This document shows, one piece after another, positions 41,979 to 51,769 of a stretch of DNA of 64,000 bases. The stretch comes from Bryocella elongata (GTDB taxonomy: Bacteria; Acidobacteriota; Terriglobia; Terriglobales; Acidobacteriaceae), in the NCBI RefSeq assembly GCF_900108185.1, contig NZ_FNVA01000003.1, positions 62,001-126,000 of the forward strand. Reading direction: 5' to 3'. Both the position numbers and the translations under genes were made by a program. How positions within the stretch are numbered: the first letter of the stretch is position 1; each line of letters starts with the position of its first letter. The notes under the pieces were generated by a model. That model saw only the letters and a program-made list of their open reading frames with translations. It was not told where the DNA came from and did no database searches.

Positions 41979-42506
41979 ATGGAAGTCATTCTGAAAGAGG
42001 ATGTAAACAAGCTGGGCCACGCCGGAGACGTCGTGAAGGTGGCCAACGGCTACGGGCGCAACTACCTGCTGCCCTACAAGCTGGCGATCGAAGCGACCGT
42101 TGCAAACAAGGCCGTCATCGAGCAGATGAAGGGTGCCGCGATCCGCAAGGCTGCGTCCGAAAAGGGCGGAGCTGAGGAGCTCGCGACCAAGCTCAACGAC
42201 GTTGTCGTGACGTTCGAGCGCAAGACCGGTGAGAGCGGCCAGCTGTTCGGCTCGGTCACCTCGTCCGACATCGCGCACGAGCTGGAGAAGCAGGGCTTCA
42301 CGATCGATCGTCGCCGCATTCACCTGGAGCAGCCGCTGAAGACCACCGGCGAGTTCCACGTGTCCGTGAAGCTGCACCGCGAGGTGTCGGCGCACGTGCA
42401 GGTGACCATCAAGAGCGATGCCCCGGAGGTCACGACCGAGGCGGCAGCCGAGGATACCGGCTTCAAGAGCACCTACGACGGCCCGTTCGATACGGACTTC
42501 GACTAA
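41979..42506 (+). CDS. rplI: 50S ribosomal protein L9
   Basis: L9 has an N-terminal rRNA-binding domain and a C-terminal globular domain joined by a long helix. The first residues MEVILKEDVNKLGHAGDVVK and NGYGRNYLLPYKLAI are diagnostic. GQLFGSVTSSDIAHELEKQG marks the C-terminal domain. At 175 residues it has a tail of about 25 residues (AAAEDTGFKSTYDGPFDTDF) compared with the usual 147-150. It is the last gene of the operon, followed by mini-hairpins and a strong terminator. Confidence 0.95.
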   Translation: MEVILKEDVNKLGHAGDVVKVANGYGRNYLLPYKLAIEATVANKAVIEQMKGAAIRKAASEKGGAEELATKLNDVVVTFERKTGESGQLFGSVTSSDIAHELEKQGFTIDRRRIHLEQPLKTTGEFHVSVKLHREVSAHVQVTIKSDAPEVTTEAAAEDTGFKSTYDGPFDTDFD

Positions 42507-42527
42507 ACTGCAGCGCTGGCGCGTTAG

Positions 42528-42573
42528 CCTGCTTCGCAGGATAGCTTGCGAAGCAAGATAGCGCGCTGCGCGC
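42528..42573 (+). repeat. Three consecutive mini-hairpins after rplI
   Basis: CCTGC-TTC-GCAGG (42528-42540), CTTGC-GAA-GCAAG (42545-42557) and GCGCGC-T-GCGCGC (42561-42573) are spaced by ATAG or ATA. They lie between the stop and the terminator. Confidence 0.7.
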
Positions 42574-42594
42574 GTTAGTTGTTGGAGATAAGAG

Positions 42595-42627
42595 ACGGCG
42601 TTGCAACTGCGGTTGCGACGCCGTTTT
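42595..42627 (+). terminator. Rho-independent terminator of the rpsF-rpsR-rplI operon
   Basis: The 13-bp arms (42595-42607 and 42612-42624) pair with one G-T wobble around a 4-nt loop, followed by a TTTT run. Confidence 0.88.
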
Positions 42628-42646
42628 GCTATGTTCGGAGCAAGAC

Positions 42647-43924
42647 TTACGCGAACATCGCGTGCTCGTGCTGCAGGGCGGTGACCAGCGCGTCGAGATC
42701 CTGGTGCGTGCTGTAGAGGCCGGGCGTCACGCGGACGGCTGCGCCGCGGGTAATGCCCTTTCGGGCAACCGTATGCACGCGGTACTTCGTAAAGAGCGTC
42801 TGCTGCATCTGGTTGGCCTGCTCGATGGATTTCATCCCCCGGGTGCGGAAGGATGTTGTCGCTCCATAGCGTGCGGGATCGTCCGGCGTCAGTATCTCTA
42901 TGCCGGGGAGGTCGCGGACGCGCTCGACCCAGTAGTTGCGCAGCCCTTGCAGGCGCGCGCGTTTGCGCTCCACGGTGATCTGCTCGTGGACTTCGATTGC
43001 TTTAGGGATCGTCAGCATGGCGGCGAAGCTCACCGTTCCGGAGAAGACCCGCGAGCGCACGTCCATCGATGAATCTTCGGTGTTGCCGTTACAGGGCTCG
43101 ATGCTGCTGAGCCGCGACTTGCGAATGAACATGGCGCCGGTGCCTTGCGGCGCAGCAGCCCACTTGTGCAGGCTGAAGCCGACGAAGTCGAGGTCCATCT
43201 CGCGCACGTCGATGGGCATCTGCGCCACCGAATGCGCGATGTCCACGATGCAATCCACGCCATGCCGCCGCGCCAGCCCGACGATCTCCTTTACCGGCGT
43301 CACCAGGCCGGTGCGATGGCATAGATGCGTGACCAGCATCAGCTTCGCGTGCGGCGTTCGCTTGAGCACATCCTCATAGGCGGCGAGGATCGCGTCCGTG
43401 GTTGCGGGCTCGGGCATGACGAAGGTGACGACCTCGACGCCGCGGCGCTCCTTGAGGAACGTCATCGCGTCCTGCATGGCGTCGTAGTCGAGGTCGTGGA
43501 AGATGACGGCATCGCCGGGTGAGAGATGCGTGTAGCCGGTGATGAGATCCTGCAGCGACTCCGTGCCGCAGCGCGTGAGGGCAATCTCCGCCGGGTCCGC
43601 GTTGATGAGCTTTGCTACCGCGACGCGTCCCTGCTCCAGCATGGGAGCGATGGGCATGCCGGGCATGGTGCCGCGGGCGAAGACGCTGTTGTAGCGATTC
43701 ACGAAAGCAATCTTCGAGAGGTACTCCTGCTGCGTGGGGATTGTCATCAGGCCCCAGTAGCCGTTCTCTAGGTTGATGTAAGTCCGGTCGACATCGTATA
43801 GCGAAGCGAAGTAGGCCGCCTCGGAGTCGGCGCTGTGCAGGGCTGCGGGCACGCTTTGCGCGAGCGTGGAGCCTGTGGCAAGCGAGGCGGCGGCTACCTT
43901 CAGAAAATCGCGGCGGGTCTTCAT
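42647..43924 (-). CDS. Tat-exported PLP-dependent aminotransferase class V-fold enzyme
   Basis: The protein has 425 residues from the ATG at 43924. The N-terminus MKTRRDFLKVAAASLATGST is a twin-arginine signal. The fold-type I core includes ENGYWGLMTIPTQQEYL, CGTESLQDLITGY, VDIAHSVAQMPIDV (Asp228 for the PLP ring) and FSLHKWAAAPQGTG, with Lys254 as the Schiff-base residue. Isopenicillin-N-epimerase-like and cysteine-desulfurase-like enzymes are the closest recognisable relatives. Export suggests that PLP is loaded in the cytosol. The substrate is unknown. The gene converges on rplI and is followed upstream by a MacB-like permease. Confidence 0.87.
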   Translation of the reverse strand: MKTRRDFLKVAAASLATGSTLAQSVPAALHSADSEAAYFASLYDVDRTYINLENGYWGLMTIPTQQEYLSKIAFVNRYNSVFARGTMPGMPIAPMLEQGRVAVAKLINADPAEIALTRCGTESLQDLITGYTHLSPGDAVIFHDLDYDAMQDAMTFLKERRGVEVVTFVMPEPATTDAILAAYEDVLKRTPHAKLMLVTHLCHRTGLVTPVKEIVGLARRHGVDCIVDIAHSVAQMPIDVREMDLDFVGFSLHKWAAAPQGTGAMFIRKSRLSSIEPCNGNTEDSSMDVRSRVFSGTVSFAAMLTIPKAIEVHEQITVERKRARLQGLRNYWVERVRDLPGIEILTPDDPARYGATTSFRTRGMKSIEQANQMQQTLFTKYRVHTVARKGITRGAAVRVTPGLYSTHQDLDALVTALQHEHAMFA

Positions 43925-44067
43925 GCAGGCTCCTGGCGACAGGGATTGAGCGCACGGCGTGGGCGCGCAGGTGCGGCGTCGATCTCCCTTGAGGCTTGAG
44001 GAAAAGTCTACGATGCTTCGGTTGCAATTCGGATGTGACGCTGGCTGGGGTTGCGAAGATCCGCCGG

Positions 44068-44088
44068 CGCCGGCAGAAAGAGCCGGCG
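44068..44088 (-). terminator. Hairpin after the MacB-like permease gene
   Basis: Perfect arms CGCCGGC and GCCGGCG with a 7-nt loop lie immediately beyond the stop codon of the minus-strand gene at 44089. No T run is evident. Confidence 0.5.
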
Positions 44089-45360
44089 TTACTCGTACTT
44101 CAGCGTGGCCACGGGATCGAGCTTGGCGGCGCGGTTCGCGGGCAGCGTGCCGAAGATCACACCGACGACCACGGAGGTCATGAGCGCGGCGACAGCGCTC
44201 CACCAGGTGATGGGGATCGCGAAGTCGGTGAAGAAGTGGACGCTCCATGGAATCGCGAGCCCGATGACGGTGCCAACGAGGCCGCCGGAGAGTGAAAGCA
44301 GAATGCTCTCCGTGAGGAACTGGATGCGGATCTCGCGGCTGGTCGCGCCAAGCGCCTTGCGGATGCCGATCTCCTTGATGCGCGACTGCACGTTCGCGAG
44401 CATGGAGTTCATGATGCCGACGCCCGACACCACCAGGGTGATGACCGACGCAAGCAACAGCACCAGCGCGAGCATGTCAGCGATCTTGCCGGCGGTCTTC
44501 AGGATGTCCGTGAGGGTCTGCGCGCGGTAGACGCTGGTGGTGTAGTGGCGGGAGTGGATGATCTGCGTGATGCGCTTGGCCGCTGGTTCCACCTCGTTGG
44601 CCGACGACATGGAGAAGAAGATCTCCTTGAGAGTGTCCGTGCCGGTGAAGTAACGGGCCACCTCGTAGGGCACGAGGATGGTGTGCTCACTGATCTCGGA
44701 CTGCCCGTAGGTGTCCGTGCTTTCAGCGAAGACGCCGACGATGACGAAGGGGATGCCTCGGCAGGTAATCGTCTTGCCGAGCGCCGCCTGATAGCTGCCA
44801 AAGAGCTCGATCGCCATGGGAGCGACCATGTCCGCCACGTTTGCGTGGGTGCTGGCGTCCTGGCTATCGAAGAAGCGTCCCGCCTTCGTCTTGAGGTTGC
44901 GGACGATCTTGTACTCGGGACTGACCCCGAGGATCGCCATCTCCTGGGTCTTGCCGCTGCCCAGCGAGACGCGGTCATCGTACTCCAGCATGGGCGAGGA
45001 GGCGACAATACCGGGAACCTGCTCGTCCACGGCCTGCATGTCCTCGCGGGTCATGAAGTCCGGCGTGGAGACGTTGTTGGGGCCCATGACCTGGCCGCCG
45101 GAGTACTGCATCTCGACCTTGTTCGGGCCGAGACCGTTGAGGGTGTCGAGCGCAAACTGGCGGCCGGTAAGGCCCACCGTCACGACCAGCACGATCGACG
45201 CCGAGCCAATGACCATGCCCAGCATCGTCAGCAGGAAGCGCGTCTTCGACCCGCAGAAGGTCTCGTACGCCTGCGTGAGGACCTCACGAAAGGCGACCGT
45301 CGTGCGCGCGCTGCGCAGGGTGTTGTCGAAGCTGGTGGCGGAGGTGGTGGTGGTGGCCAT
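44089..45360 (-). CDS. MacB-like ABC transporter permease
   Basis: The protein has 423 residues. The first transmembrane helix (about 43-66, FLLTMLGMVIGSASIVLVVT) is followed by a periplasmic MacB core (about 70-290). Three helices follow within an FtsX domain (DMLALVLLLASVITLVVSGV, RIKEIGIRKALGATSREIRI, LSGGLVGTVIGLAIPW). Such permeases act with an ATPase and often a periplasmic adaptor to export peptides, lipids or macrolides. Neither partner is encoded nearby, so this is an orphan. It is divergent from the alpha-2-macroglobulin gene (208 bp apart), where both promoters must lie. Confidence 0.88.
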   Translation of the reverse strand: MATTTTSATSFDNTLRSARTTVAFREVLTQAYETFCGSKTRFLLTMLGMVIGSASIVLVVTVGLTGRQFALDTLNGLGPNKVEMQYSGGQVMGPNNVSTPDFMTREDMQAVDEQVPGIVASSPMLEYDDRVSLGSGKTQEMAILGVSPEYKIVRNLKTKAGRFFDSQDASTHANVADMVAPMAIELFGSYQAALGKTITCRGIPFVIVGVFAESTDTYGQSEISEHTILVPYEVARYFTGTDTLKEIFFSMSSANEVEPAAKRITQIIHSRHYTTSVYRAQTLTDILKTAGKIADMLALVLLLASVITLVVSGVGIMNSMLANVQSRIKEIGIRKALGATSREIRIQFLTESILLSLSGGLVGTVIGLAIPWSVHFFTDFAIPITWWSAVAALMTSVVVGVIFGTLPANRAAKLDPVATLKYE

Positions 45361-45568
45361 GGATCCGGATTCCCGGCTGCTGCCGGGCAGAGTTTCAGTA
45401 TCGCAGCCAAGCGACGCTGGCTGCTACCCTCCCTGCTCAGACGCCCGCCGGCTGCAGATGGATTCGCGGTTCCTGCCGATCGTGCGAATATGGCGGTACT
45501 CCCCCGCACGTTCCCGGGCGGGAGCGGTCCCGGTTTGTCCTCTACCCCGAGCTTTGCCTTGAGGAACC

Positions 45569-48500
45569 ATGGGTTTGCGCCTTCGTCGTCCATTCCGCGA
45601 GCTTCCGGCCTGCCTGTCCGCGGTGGCCCTTGGCCTGGGCGCGCTCGCGTGCGTCGCGGCGCAAATGGACGGCGGTCCGCTTGCGGTCGATGAGCGAGGG
45701 ATGTCGCTGTCCGCAGTTCCCAACGGCCTCGCGCTTCGGCTGCCTGTCCACGGCGGCTTGGGCGGGCACGCGGCAACTATCAAAGCGGAGCTGCTCGACA
45801 CGCTGGGGATCGTGCGATCGCAGGCTTCGTCCACATGCGAACTCCATGGGCAAGCCACGGTCTGCGAGCTGGCGATGCCGCCCGCGATGCCCCCGAATCA
45901 CCTCGATTCGATCGACGGGGGCGACCTGTCGCTCTACCGGGTGCGCTACAGCATTGCGGAATCCGAGGTGCGAGAGGCTGGGCGCGCGAGCGGGATCGTG
46001 TCGGTGGGAGGCATCGCACCGGGGCTGTTCGAGCTGCACGCGGCAGCTCCCAAGGTGGTGCGGGCCGGGGCGACGTACATCGTGCGGCTGCGGGCGATTC
46101 ATCCGCTGACGCATCTGCCGAGGCCCGGGGTTGCGCTGGAGGTCAGCTTGTCTGCCTCGTATGTGGAGGATGACAGGAAGGATGAGGGCATCGGCAAGAG
46201 CCAGGCGCTGACCGATGCCGACGGCTTCGCTTCTGTCCCGGTGACGGTGCCGGCCGGTCCCGATATCGCTTCCGTGGATGTGGACGTGGAGGGAAGCTTT
46301 GGGAACTTCAGGCTGAGCACCACGCAGACGCTGAACGTAGCGACCGCCCCGCACTTCAGCCTGACAACGGACAAGCCTCTGTACCAGCCCGGGCAGGCGG
46401 TGCACACGCGGATGCTTCTGCTGGACCGCAACGCCCATGCCGACGCTGGAAAGACCGTACAGGTGGACGTGCGTGATCCCGATGAGACGCTTGTCTACCG
46501 CGCGACGGCGGTGACCTCAGCGTATGGCATCGCCACGGTGGACTGGGCCGTGCCGCCCAGGTTGCGCCTGGGCGAGTACACGTTGATGGCGAGGGAGACG
46601 GGTGACCCCGGTGGCAGCAGCTCGAGTAACCCGATGGAGGCCAGGGCTACTGTCCGGGTGAGCCGCTACGATCTGCCCACCTTCGTTGTCACGCCGCAAC
46701 CGGACAGGACGTTCTACCTTCCCGGCAACAATGCGGAGGTTGAGGTGCGGGCGAACTACCTCTTCGGCAAGCCGGTGTCGCGCGGCCACGTTCGAGTGGT
46801 GCGGGAGGACGACCGGACGTGGAACTTCGTGGAGCAGAAGTTCGATGTGAAGGCAGGAAGAGAGATCACAGGCGACCTGGGCCGGGACGGAGTCTTCCGG
46901 GCGCACATCCCGTTGGGCCGCGACCAGAAGCTCGCGGCGCGCGAACCAGGTCAAGTACCAGGCAATGACGTCAGAGATGTGCACTTCGCGGCGTACGTAA
47001 CGGATGCTTCGACGGGCCGCACCGAGCAACGCCGGTTCGATCTTCGTCTTGCGAGCCAGGCGTTGAACGTCTATGTAGGTACGCCGCCGCAGACTGCGGG
47101 GCTTCCGCAGCAGCAGTATGTGAGCGTAACAACTGCCGACGGCACGCCTGTCGAGTGCGATGTGACGGCGGCGCTGCTACCAGCCACGTCGGACAAGGAA
47201 CCCTGGCCGAAGCAAGCTGCGAGAGCATTGCCCCTGGCACATCTGCATACCGATGCCCACGGGCTGGCAAGGCTCACGATGCCCACCTATGAGGAGCTGT
47301 TGAAGCTGCGTCCAGCTTCACTGGATGGCCCTGACTTCAGTGCAGACGAAGCTCTGCGGCTGGTCGTCAGCGCCCGCAACGGCCAGGGCATGACCGGAAG
47401 TGTGGAGCAGAGCCTGCGGACGCCTGGGGCGGTAGTCCGAGTGATGACGCCGCAGACGATCTATCGCCCGGGGCAACCGATCGCGATCACGCTGGAGTCC
47501 GCGCAGCCCTCGCTGGCGCTCACGGTGCAGGTGATTCGGCAGACGCAGCGTGGGGCTCTGCTGCTGGAGGCGCGCGATGTGACGCTGTCGCATGGCCACG
47601 CCACGCTGACCTTGCCTTCCGATGCGCGGTACGGCGGCATCGTGCTGATCAACGCGGTAGCCGTGGGCACGGAGGTTGCTGTGCCGGACGAGAACTATGG
47701 AGGCGAAGACGCCCGCAGCTCCCAAGTGTCGCGGGCGCTGCTGTTTCCGCGTGACAACCAGCTGCATGTGGGCGTCGCGATGTCCGCCGAGACCTACAAG
47801 CCGGGCTCAGAGGCTATGGCTGCGCTTACCGTGCGAGGGCCACAGGATGCCGATGGCGACGACAACCAGAGTGCGCCGACGGTGGTTGGACTGGTCGCGG
47901 TCGACCGCGCAGTCGAGGAACGCAACCGGGCCGACAACGACTTTGGAGGCAATGAACGCGAGGCAACGTCGTTCTTCTTTGGGCAGGACGCGGACTACAG
48001 CGGTGCGGCAGGCGGCTTCACGCTGTCCTCACTGCAGCAACTCGACTCGGCCAAGCCGGTGCCGGAGGGCGCGCAGCTCGCGGCAGAGATTCTGCTCTCC
48101 AACGAGCGGATAGTCTTCGATGCGGCCAGCGACGTTCCCCCCGAGGACCTCGCCGGCGTCTTCCGGATTCTGATCGATGGCCAGTTGAGCCCTGCTCGCC
48201 TGGCTTTGAACCACGCCATCAGCAGCCATGCCGAGCTCAACGGCACGGAGCCGGAGGTGGCCGCAGTGCTCTCTGCAGAGGGCATCGACCTGCACGCGCT
48301 GCGCGACCCCTGGGGCCGTCCGTACACGCTGATTGCGCGGCCGGAGAACAGCGGCCAGACGAACCTTGTGCTGATCAGCGATGGGCCGGACAAGAAGCAC
48401 AGCACTGCGGATGACTTCGAGGTGAACCTCGCGTCGTGGCGCTGGTTCGAGGCACGACTGCGGCAGCTGCAGCACGCAGTCTTCGCGTACCACCAGCGCA

Positions 48501-51500
48501 CGGGCGAGTATGTGCGAACGCAGCATGATCTGGCCGAGGCAATGCAGGCGGAGGGCGTCGCTTTTGAGAGCTGGCTCGACCCGTGGGGGCGGCCGATTCA
48601 ATATCGCTTTGCGGTGGAACAGACGCGCTTCGCCGTGGAAGTGCGGACCTTGGGAGATCCTGCGACGAAGCCCCTGTACGCGTGGGAACGCCCGCCGTTC
48701 GTCCTTGGGACGGCCTACACCGACTACACCGCAGACCTGAAGGTGGCCCTGGATCGTGCGTTGAATACCTATGCCGCGAGCCACGCCTTCCCGCGCGACA
48801 ATGCCTCGCTGCAGGCGGCATTGAGGGGCTCTCAGGTAAAGCCCGCGGACCTGCGCGACCCATGGAAGCATCCGCTCTACGCCACCTTCCGCAGCCACAT
48901 TTTCTATGCGGACAAGGCCCGCACCGAGATGCATGCAGCCGCTCCGGGAGCGGAGCCGGAGGTGCGGACGACGATGACTCCGGTGACGGCGGTCTCCGAC
49001 ATCGTCGAACTCCACAGCGCGGGAGCGGATGGACAGCGCGGCACAAACGATGACTTCATCGCTGCCACGGCATCGATGGTGCGTTCGACACAAAGTGCCC
49101 AGCAGGGCGCGCCGCAGCGTATGCAGCATGCAACGGTGCACGTGGGTCCTTCGGGCGAAGTTTCGGGGCTGATCACCGATCCTTCTGGTGCGGCCATTCC
49201 GGGCGCGACCATTACCGCCACGGAACTGAAGACCAGAGCAGAGATGGAAGCGCAGTCCGACCGCGAGGGGCAGTATCTCCTGGGGCCGCTTCCGGTGGGC
49301 CTTTACAAGGTGCGATTCCACATGAACGGCTTCGACGATCTTGTTTACGACCAGGTCGCCGTCAAGATGAAGGAGATCGTGACGATCGATGCGAAGCTTC
49401 TGGTTGGAACCGAGAGCCAGATGATCGAGGTGACTGCTGCGCAAGCGACGCTGGAGACCTCCAGCGCATCGGTGGGGGTCACTGTCCAGGCGCTGGCGAG
49501 TCTGCCCGCGACGCGGGATGTGAAGTCGCTGATGCGCCTCATCCCCGGGGCAACGGCGGAGTCTGCGCCGCCGACCGCGACACCACGGCTGCGAGAATAC
49601 TTTCCGGAGACGCTGTTGTGGCGGCCTGAGATCCTCACCGCGGCCGATGGCACGGCGACCGTGAAGTTCCCCGTGGCTGACAACATCACTTCTTGGCAGA
49701 TCGCTGCCGCGGCCTCTGCGCTCGAAGGAAACACGGGCTCTGGCACAGCGGAGTTCACCACCTTCCAGCCGTTCTTCGCAGCGTTCGATCCGCCTTCCGT
49801 GTTGACGACTGGAGATCGCATCGCGCTGCCGGTGACGCTTCGCAACTACCTCGATCACGACGTCTCCGTGGAGGGGACTATCGCTCCCGCGGCTTGGTTC
49901 CATCTCGATGGAGCGGCGAGCAGCACGGTCCATGTGGCGTCACGGGGCTCGATCTCGCCGGTCTTCCGCTTCACGGCTGTGGCCCCGGTGAGCAACGCGC
50001 TGCAGGAGTTCACTGCGACGATGATCGGCGGTGCGGATGCGGGTGATCGCATCGCCCGGCCGGTGACGGTGCATCCCGATGGCCTGGATAGTGCCGTGTC
50101 GACGGCGGCGATCGTCAATGGAGCCACGACGCTCAACGTTACGTTGCCGCCTGACACCATCTCTGGGAGCACCGATGCCGTGCTGAAGGTGTATCCAAAT
50201 CTTGGCGCGCATCTGCGCGATGCGATGGCAGCGATGGTGGCTTATCCCGATGGTTGCGCGGAGCAGATCATGTCCATTGCGTGGCCCAGCCTGCTGCTGC
50301 AGAAGTACAGCGCGAAGCTACCGCACAGCGATACAAGGACTTCGGTTGACGAGAGGCTGCAGCGGCAGACGAAGACGTATCTCGAGCAGGCGTACCAGAA
50401 CCTTCTGGGGAACCAGCTGCCCTCGGGTGGCTTCGCATACTGGACGAAGGGCTCCCCGACGGACATTGCGCTGACAGCCTACGCCGTGGAGTTTCTGCAG
50501 CAGGCAAGCGAGTTCATCGCGGTCGATCCCAAGGTGATCGGCAACGCGGTGACATGGCTCGCGAGCCAGCAGGAGAAGAGCGGCCTGTGGCTTACGCTGG
50601 ACGCCTACCGGCAGAAGCAGCCGCTGGACAAGCGCGGCAACGCGATGCTGACGACCTCCGTTGCGGCCATGATCAGCGGCGCCCCGGGCGGCGAGCCGCT
50701 CATTCGCAAAGCGCTCACCGCAACGCAGGGCTTCGTCAACGAGTTCGATGAGCCGTACACGCTCGCAAACTATGCGCTTGGCTCGTTGGCGCTGGGTGAC
50801 ACGGCACGCAGTGAACCAGCGATCCAGCGGCTGCGGGAGATGGCGCTCAGTGAGAACGGCGGAGCGTACTGGAGCCTCGAGACCAACACGCCTTTCTACG
50901 GATGGGGACGGGCGGGGCGCGTGGAGAGCTCGGCGCAGGTGCTGCGCGCGCTGGTGGCGTCGGGTGCGACGGCGAACGACGATCTCGTTGCGCGCGGTCT
51001 GCTGTTCCTCGATCACCAGCAGGACAGGCAGTCGCTCTGGTACTCCACGCAGGCCACCGCGCGCGTGCTGGATGTGCTGGCGGAGATTGCCTTGCAGGCG
51101 CCAGTGACACCTGCAGCTGGGGCGACAGACGGCACGTTGGCAGTGACCGTGGACGATCAGCCAGCGAAGTCGATTCCATTCCCCGCGAGCAACTCCGACA
51201 GTGGGCCGATCTTCATACCGCTGGGCACGCAGCTGGGCGCCGGGACACATCGGATCGCGCTCGCAATGCCCTCTGGCGGAGGGTCCGCAACGGCGCAGGT
51301 GGTCGCGAACTTCTACCGCCCCTGGTCAGCGATTGCAGGCCAAAGCGGCATTGCGAATCACGAGCGCCTGCGCCTCGTTGTGGACTACAGCAGCAGGCAT
51401 CCGCAGGTGGGCAGGGCTGTCGTGGTGAAGACGCATATAGAGCGCATTGGCTTCCGGGGATACGGGATGCTGCTGGCAGAGATCGGGCTGCCGCCAGGTG

Positions 51501-51745
51501 CGGACGTCGACCGCGCGTCGCTGGAATCCGCAATGACCGCGAGCGGAGCGCAGCTGAACCACTACGAAGTGCTGCCCGATCGCGTGATGCTGTACGTTTC
51601 CCCTCGCGCGGGCGGAGTGAACCTCAAGTTTGCCTTCAGGCTGCGCTTCGGCATCGATGCGCTAACGGGTCCGTCCAGCGTGTACGACTACTACAACCCG
51701 GATGCACGAGCGGATGTGGCTCCCACGCGCATGCAGGGATGGTAG
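45569..51745 (+). CDS. Large alpha-2-macroglobulin-family protein with inserted pseudopilin-like and Oar-like modules
   Basis: The protein has 2058 residues with an N-terminal signal peptide. Residues to about 850 are MG-type beta domains (FSLTTDKPLYQPGQAVHTRM; TIYRPGQPIAITLES). At about 860-1180 are three units ending in DPWGRPYTLIARP, DPWGRPIQYRF and DPWKHPLYATF, with ISDGPDKKHSTADDF and SAGADGQRGTNDDF. These resemble GspG-type pseudopilin C-termini. At about 1195-1330 an Oar-receptor-like segment has SGLITDPSGAAIPGATITA and a plug-like ALASLPATRD. Normal A2M sequence resumes at YFPETLLWRPEILTAADGTA. The thioester site is PDGCAEQ, with Cys1563. A2Ms trap attacking proteases. The mosaic structure is unusual. 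Confidence 0.88.
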   Translation: MGLRLRRPFRELPACLSAVALGLGALACVAAQMDGGPLAVDERGMSLSAVPNGLALRLPVHGGLGGHAATIKAELLDTLGIVRSQASSTCELHGQATVCELAMPPAMPPNHLDSIDGGDLSLYRVRYSIAESEVREAGRASGIVSVGGIAPGLFELHAAAPKVVRAGATYIVRLRAIHPLTHLPRPGVALEVSLSASYVEDDRKDEGIGKSQALTDADGFASVPVTVPAGPDIASVDVDVEGSFGNFRLSTTQTLNVATAPHFSLTTDKPLYQPGQAVHTRMLLLDRNAHADAGKTVQVDVRDPDETLVYRATAVTSAYGIATVDWAVPPRLRLGEYTLMARETGDPGGSSSSNPMEARATVRVSRYDLPTFVVTPQPDRTFYLPGNNAEVEVRANYLFGKPVSRGHVRVVREDDRTWNFVEQKFDVKAGREITGDLGRDGVFRAHIPLGRDQKLAAREPGQVPGNDVRDVHFAAYVTDASTGRTEQRRFDLRLASQALNVYVGTPPQTAGLPQQQYVSVTTADGTPVECDVTAALLPATSDKEPWPKQAARALPLAHLHTDAHGLARLTMPTYEELLKLRPASLDGPDFSADEALRLVVSARNGQGMTGSVEQSLRTPGAVVRVMTPQTIYRPGQPIAITLESAQPSLALTVQVIRQTQRGALLLEARDVTLSHGHATLTLPSDARYGGIVLINAVAVGTEVAVPDENYGGEDARSSQVSRALLFPRDNQLHVGVAMSAETYKPGSEAMAALTVRGPQDADGDDNQSAPTVVGLVAVDRAVEERNRADNDFGGNEREATSFFFGQDADYSGAAGGFTLSSLQQLDSAKPVPEGAQLAAEILLSNERIVFDAASDVPPEDLAGVFRILIDGQLSPARLALNHAISSHAELNGTEPEVAAVLSAEGIDLHALRDPWGRPYTLIARPENSGQTNLVLISDGPDKKHSTADDFEVNLASWRWFEARLRQLQHAVFAYHQRTGEYVRTQHDLAEAMQAEGVAFESWLDPWGRPIQYRFAVEQTRFAVEVRTLGDPATKPLYAWERPPFVLGTAYTDYTADLKVALDRALNTYAASHAFPRDNASLQAALRGSQVKPADLRDPWKHPLYATFRSHIFYADKARTEMHAAAPGAEPEVRTTMTPVTAVSDIVELHSAGADGQRGTNDDFIAATASMVRSTQSAQQGAPQRMQHATVHVGPSGEVSGLITDPSGAAIPGATITATELKTRAEMEAQSDREGQYLLGPLPVGLYKVRFHMNGFDDLVYDQVAVKMKEIVTIDAKLLVGTESQMIEVTAAQATLETSSASVGVTVQALASLPATRDVKSLMRLIPGATAESAPPTATPRLREYFPETLLWRPEILTAADGTATVKFPVADNITSWQIAAAASALEGNTGSGTAEFTTFQPFFAAFDPPSVLTTGDRIALPVTLRNYLDHDVSVEGTIAPAAWFHLDGAASSTVHVASRGSISPVFRFTAVAPVSNALQEFTATMIGGADAGDRIARPVTVHPDGLDSAVSTAAIVNGATTLNVTLPPDTISGSTDAVLKVYPNLGAHLRDAMAAMVAYPDGCAEQIMSIAWPSLLLQKYSAKLPHSDTRTSVDERLQRQTKTYLEQAYQNLLGNQLPSGGFAYWTKGSPTDIALTAYAVEFLQQASEFIAVDPKVIGNAVTWLASQQEKSGLWLTLDAYRQKQPLDKRGNAMLTTSVAAMISGAPGGEPLIRKALTATQGFVNEFDEPYTLANYALGSLALGDTARSEPAIQRLREMALSENGGAYWSLETNTPFYGWGRAGRVESSAQVLRALVASGATANDDLVARGLLFLDHQQDRQSLWYSTQATARVLDVLAEIALQAPVTPAAGATDGTLAVTVDDQPAKSIPFPASNSDSGPIFIPLGTQLGAGTHRIALAMPSGGGSATAQVVANFYRPWSAIAGQSGIANHERLRLVVDYSSRHPQVGRAVVVKTHIERIGFRGYGMLLAEIGLPPGADVDRASLESAMTASGAQLNHYEVLPDRVMLYVSPRAGGVNLKFAFRLRFGIDALTGPSSVYDYYNPDARADVAPTRMQGW

Positions 51746-51769
51746 GAGAATTTCCCGAGTACATGAAGA

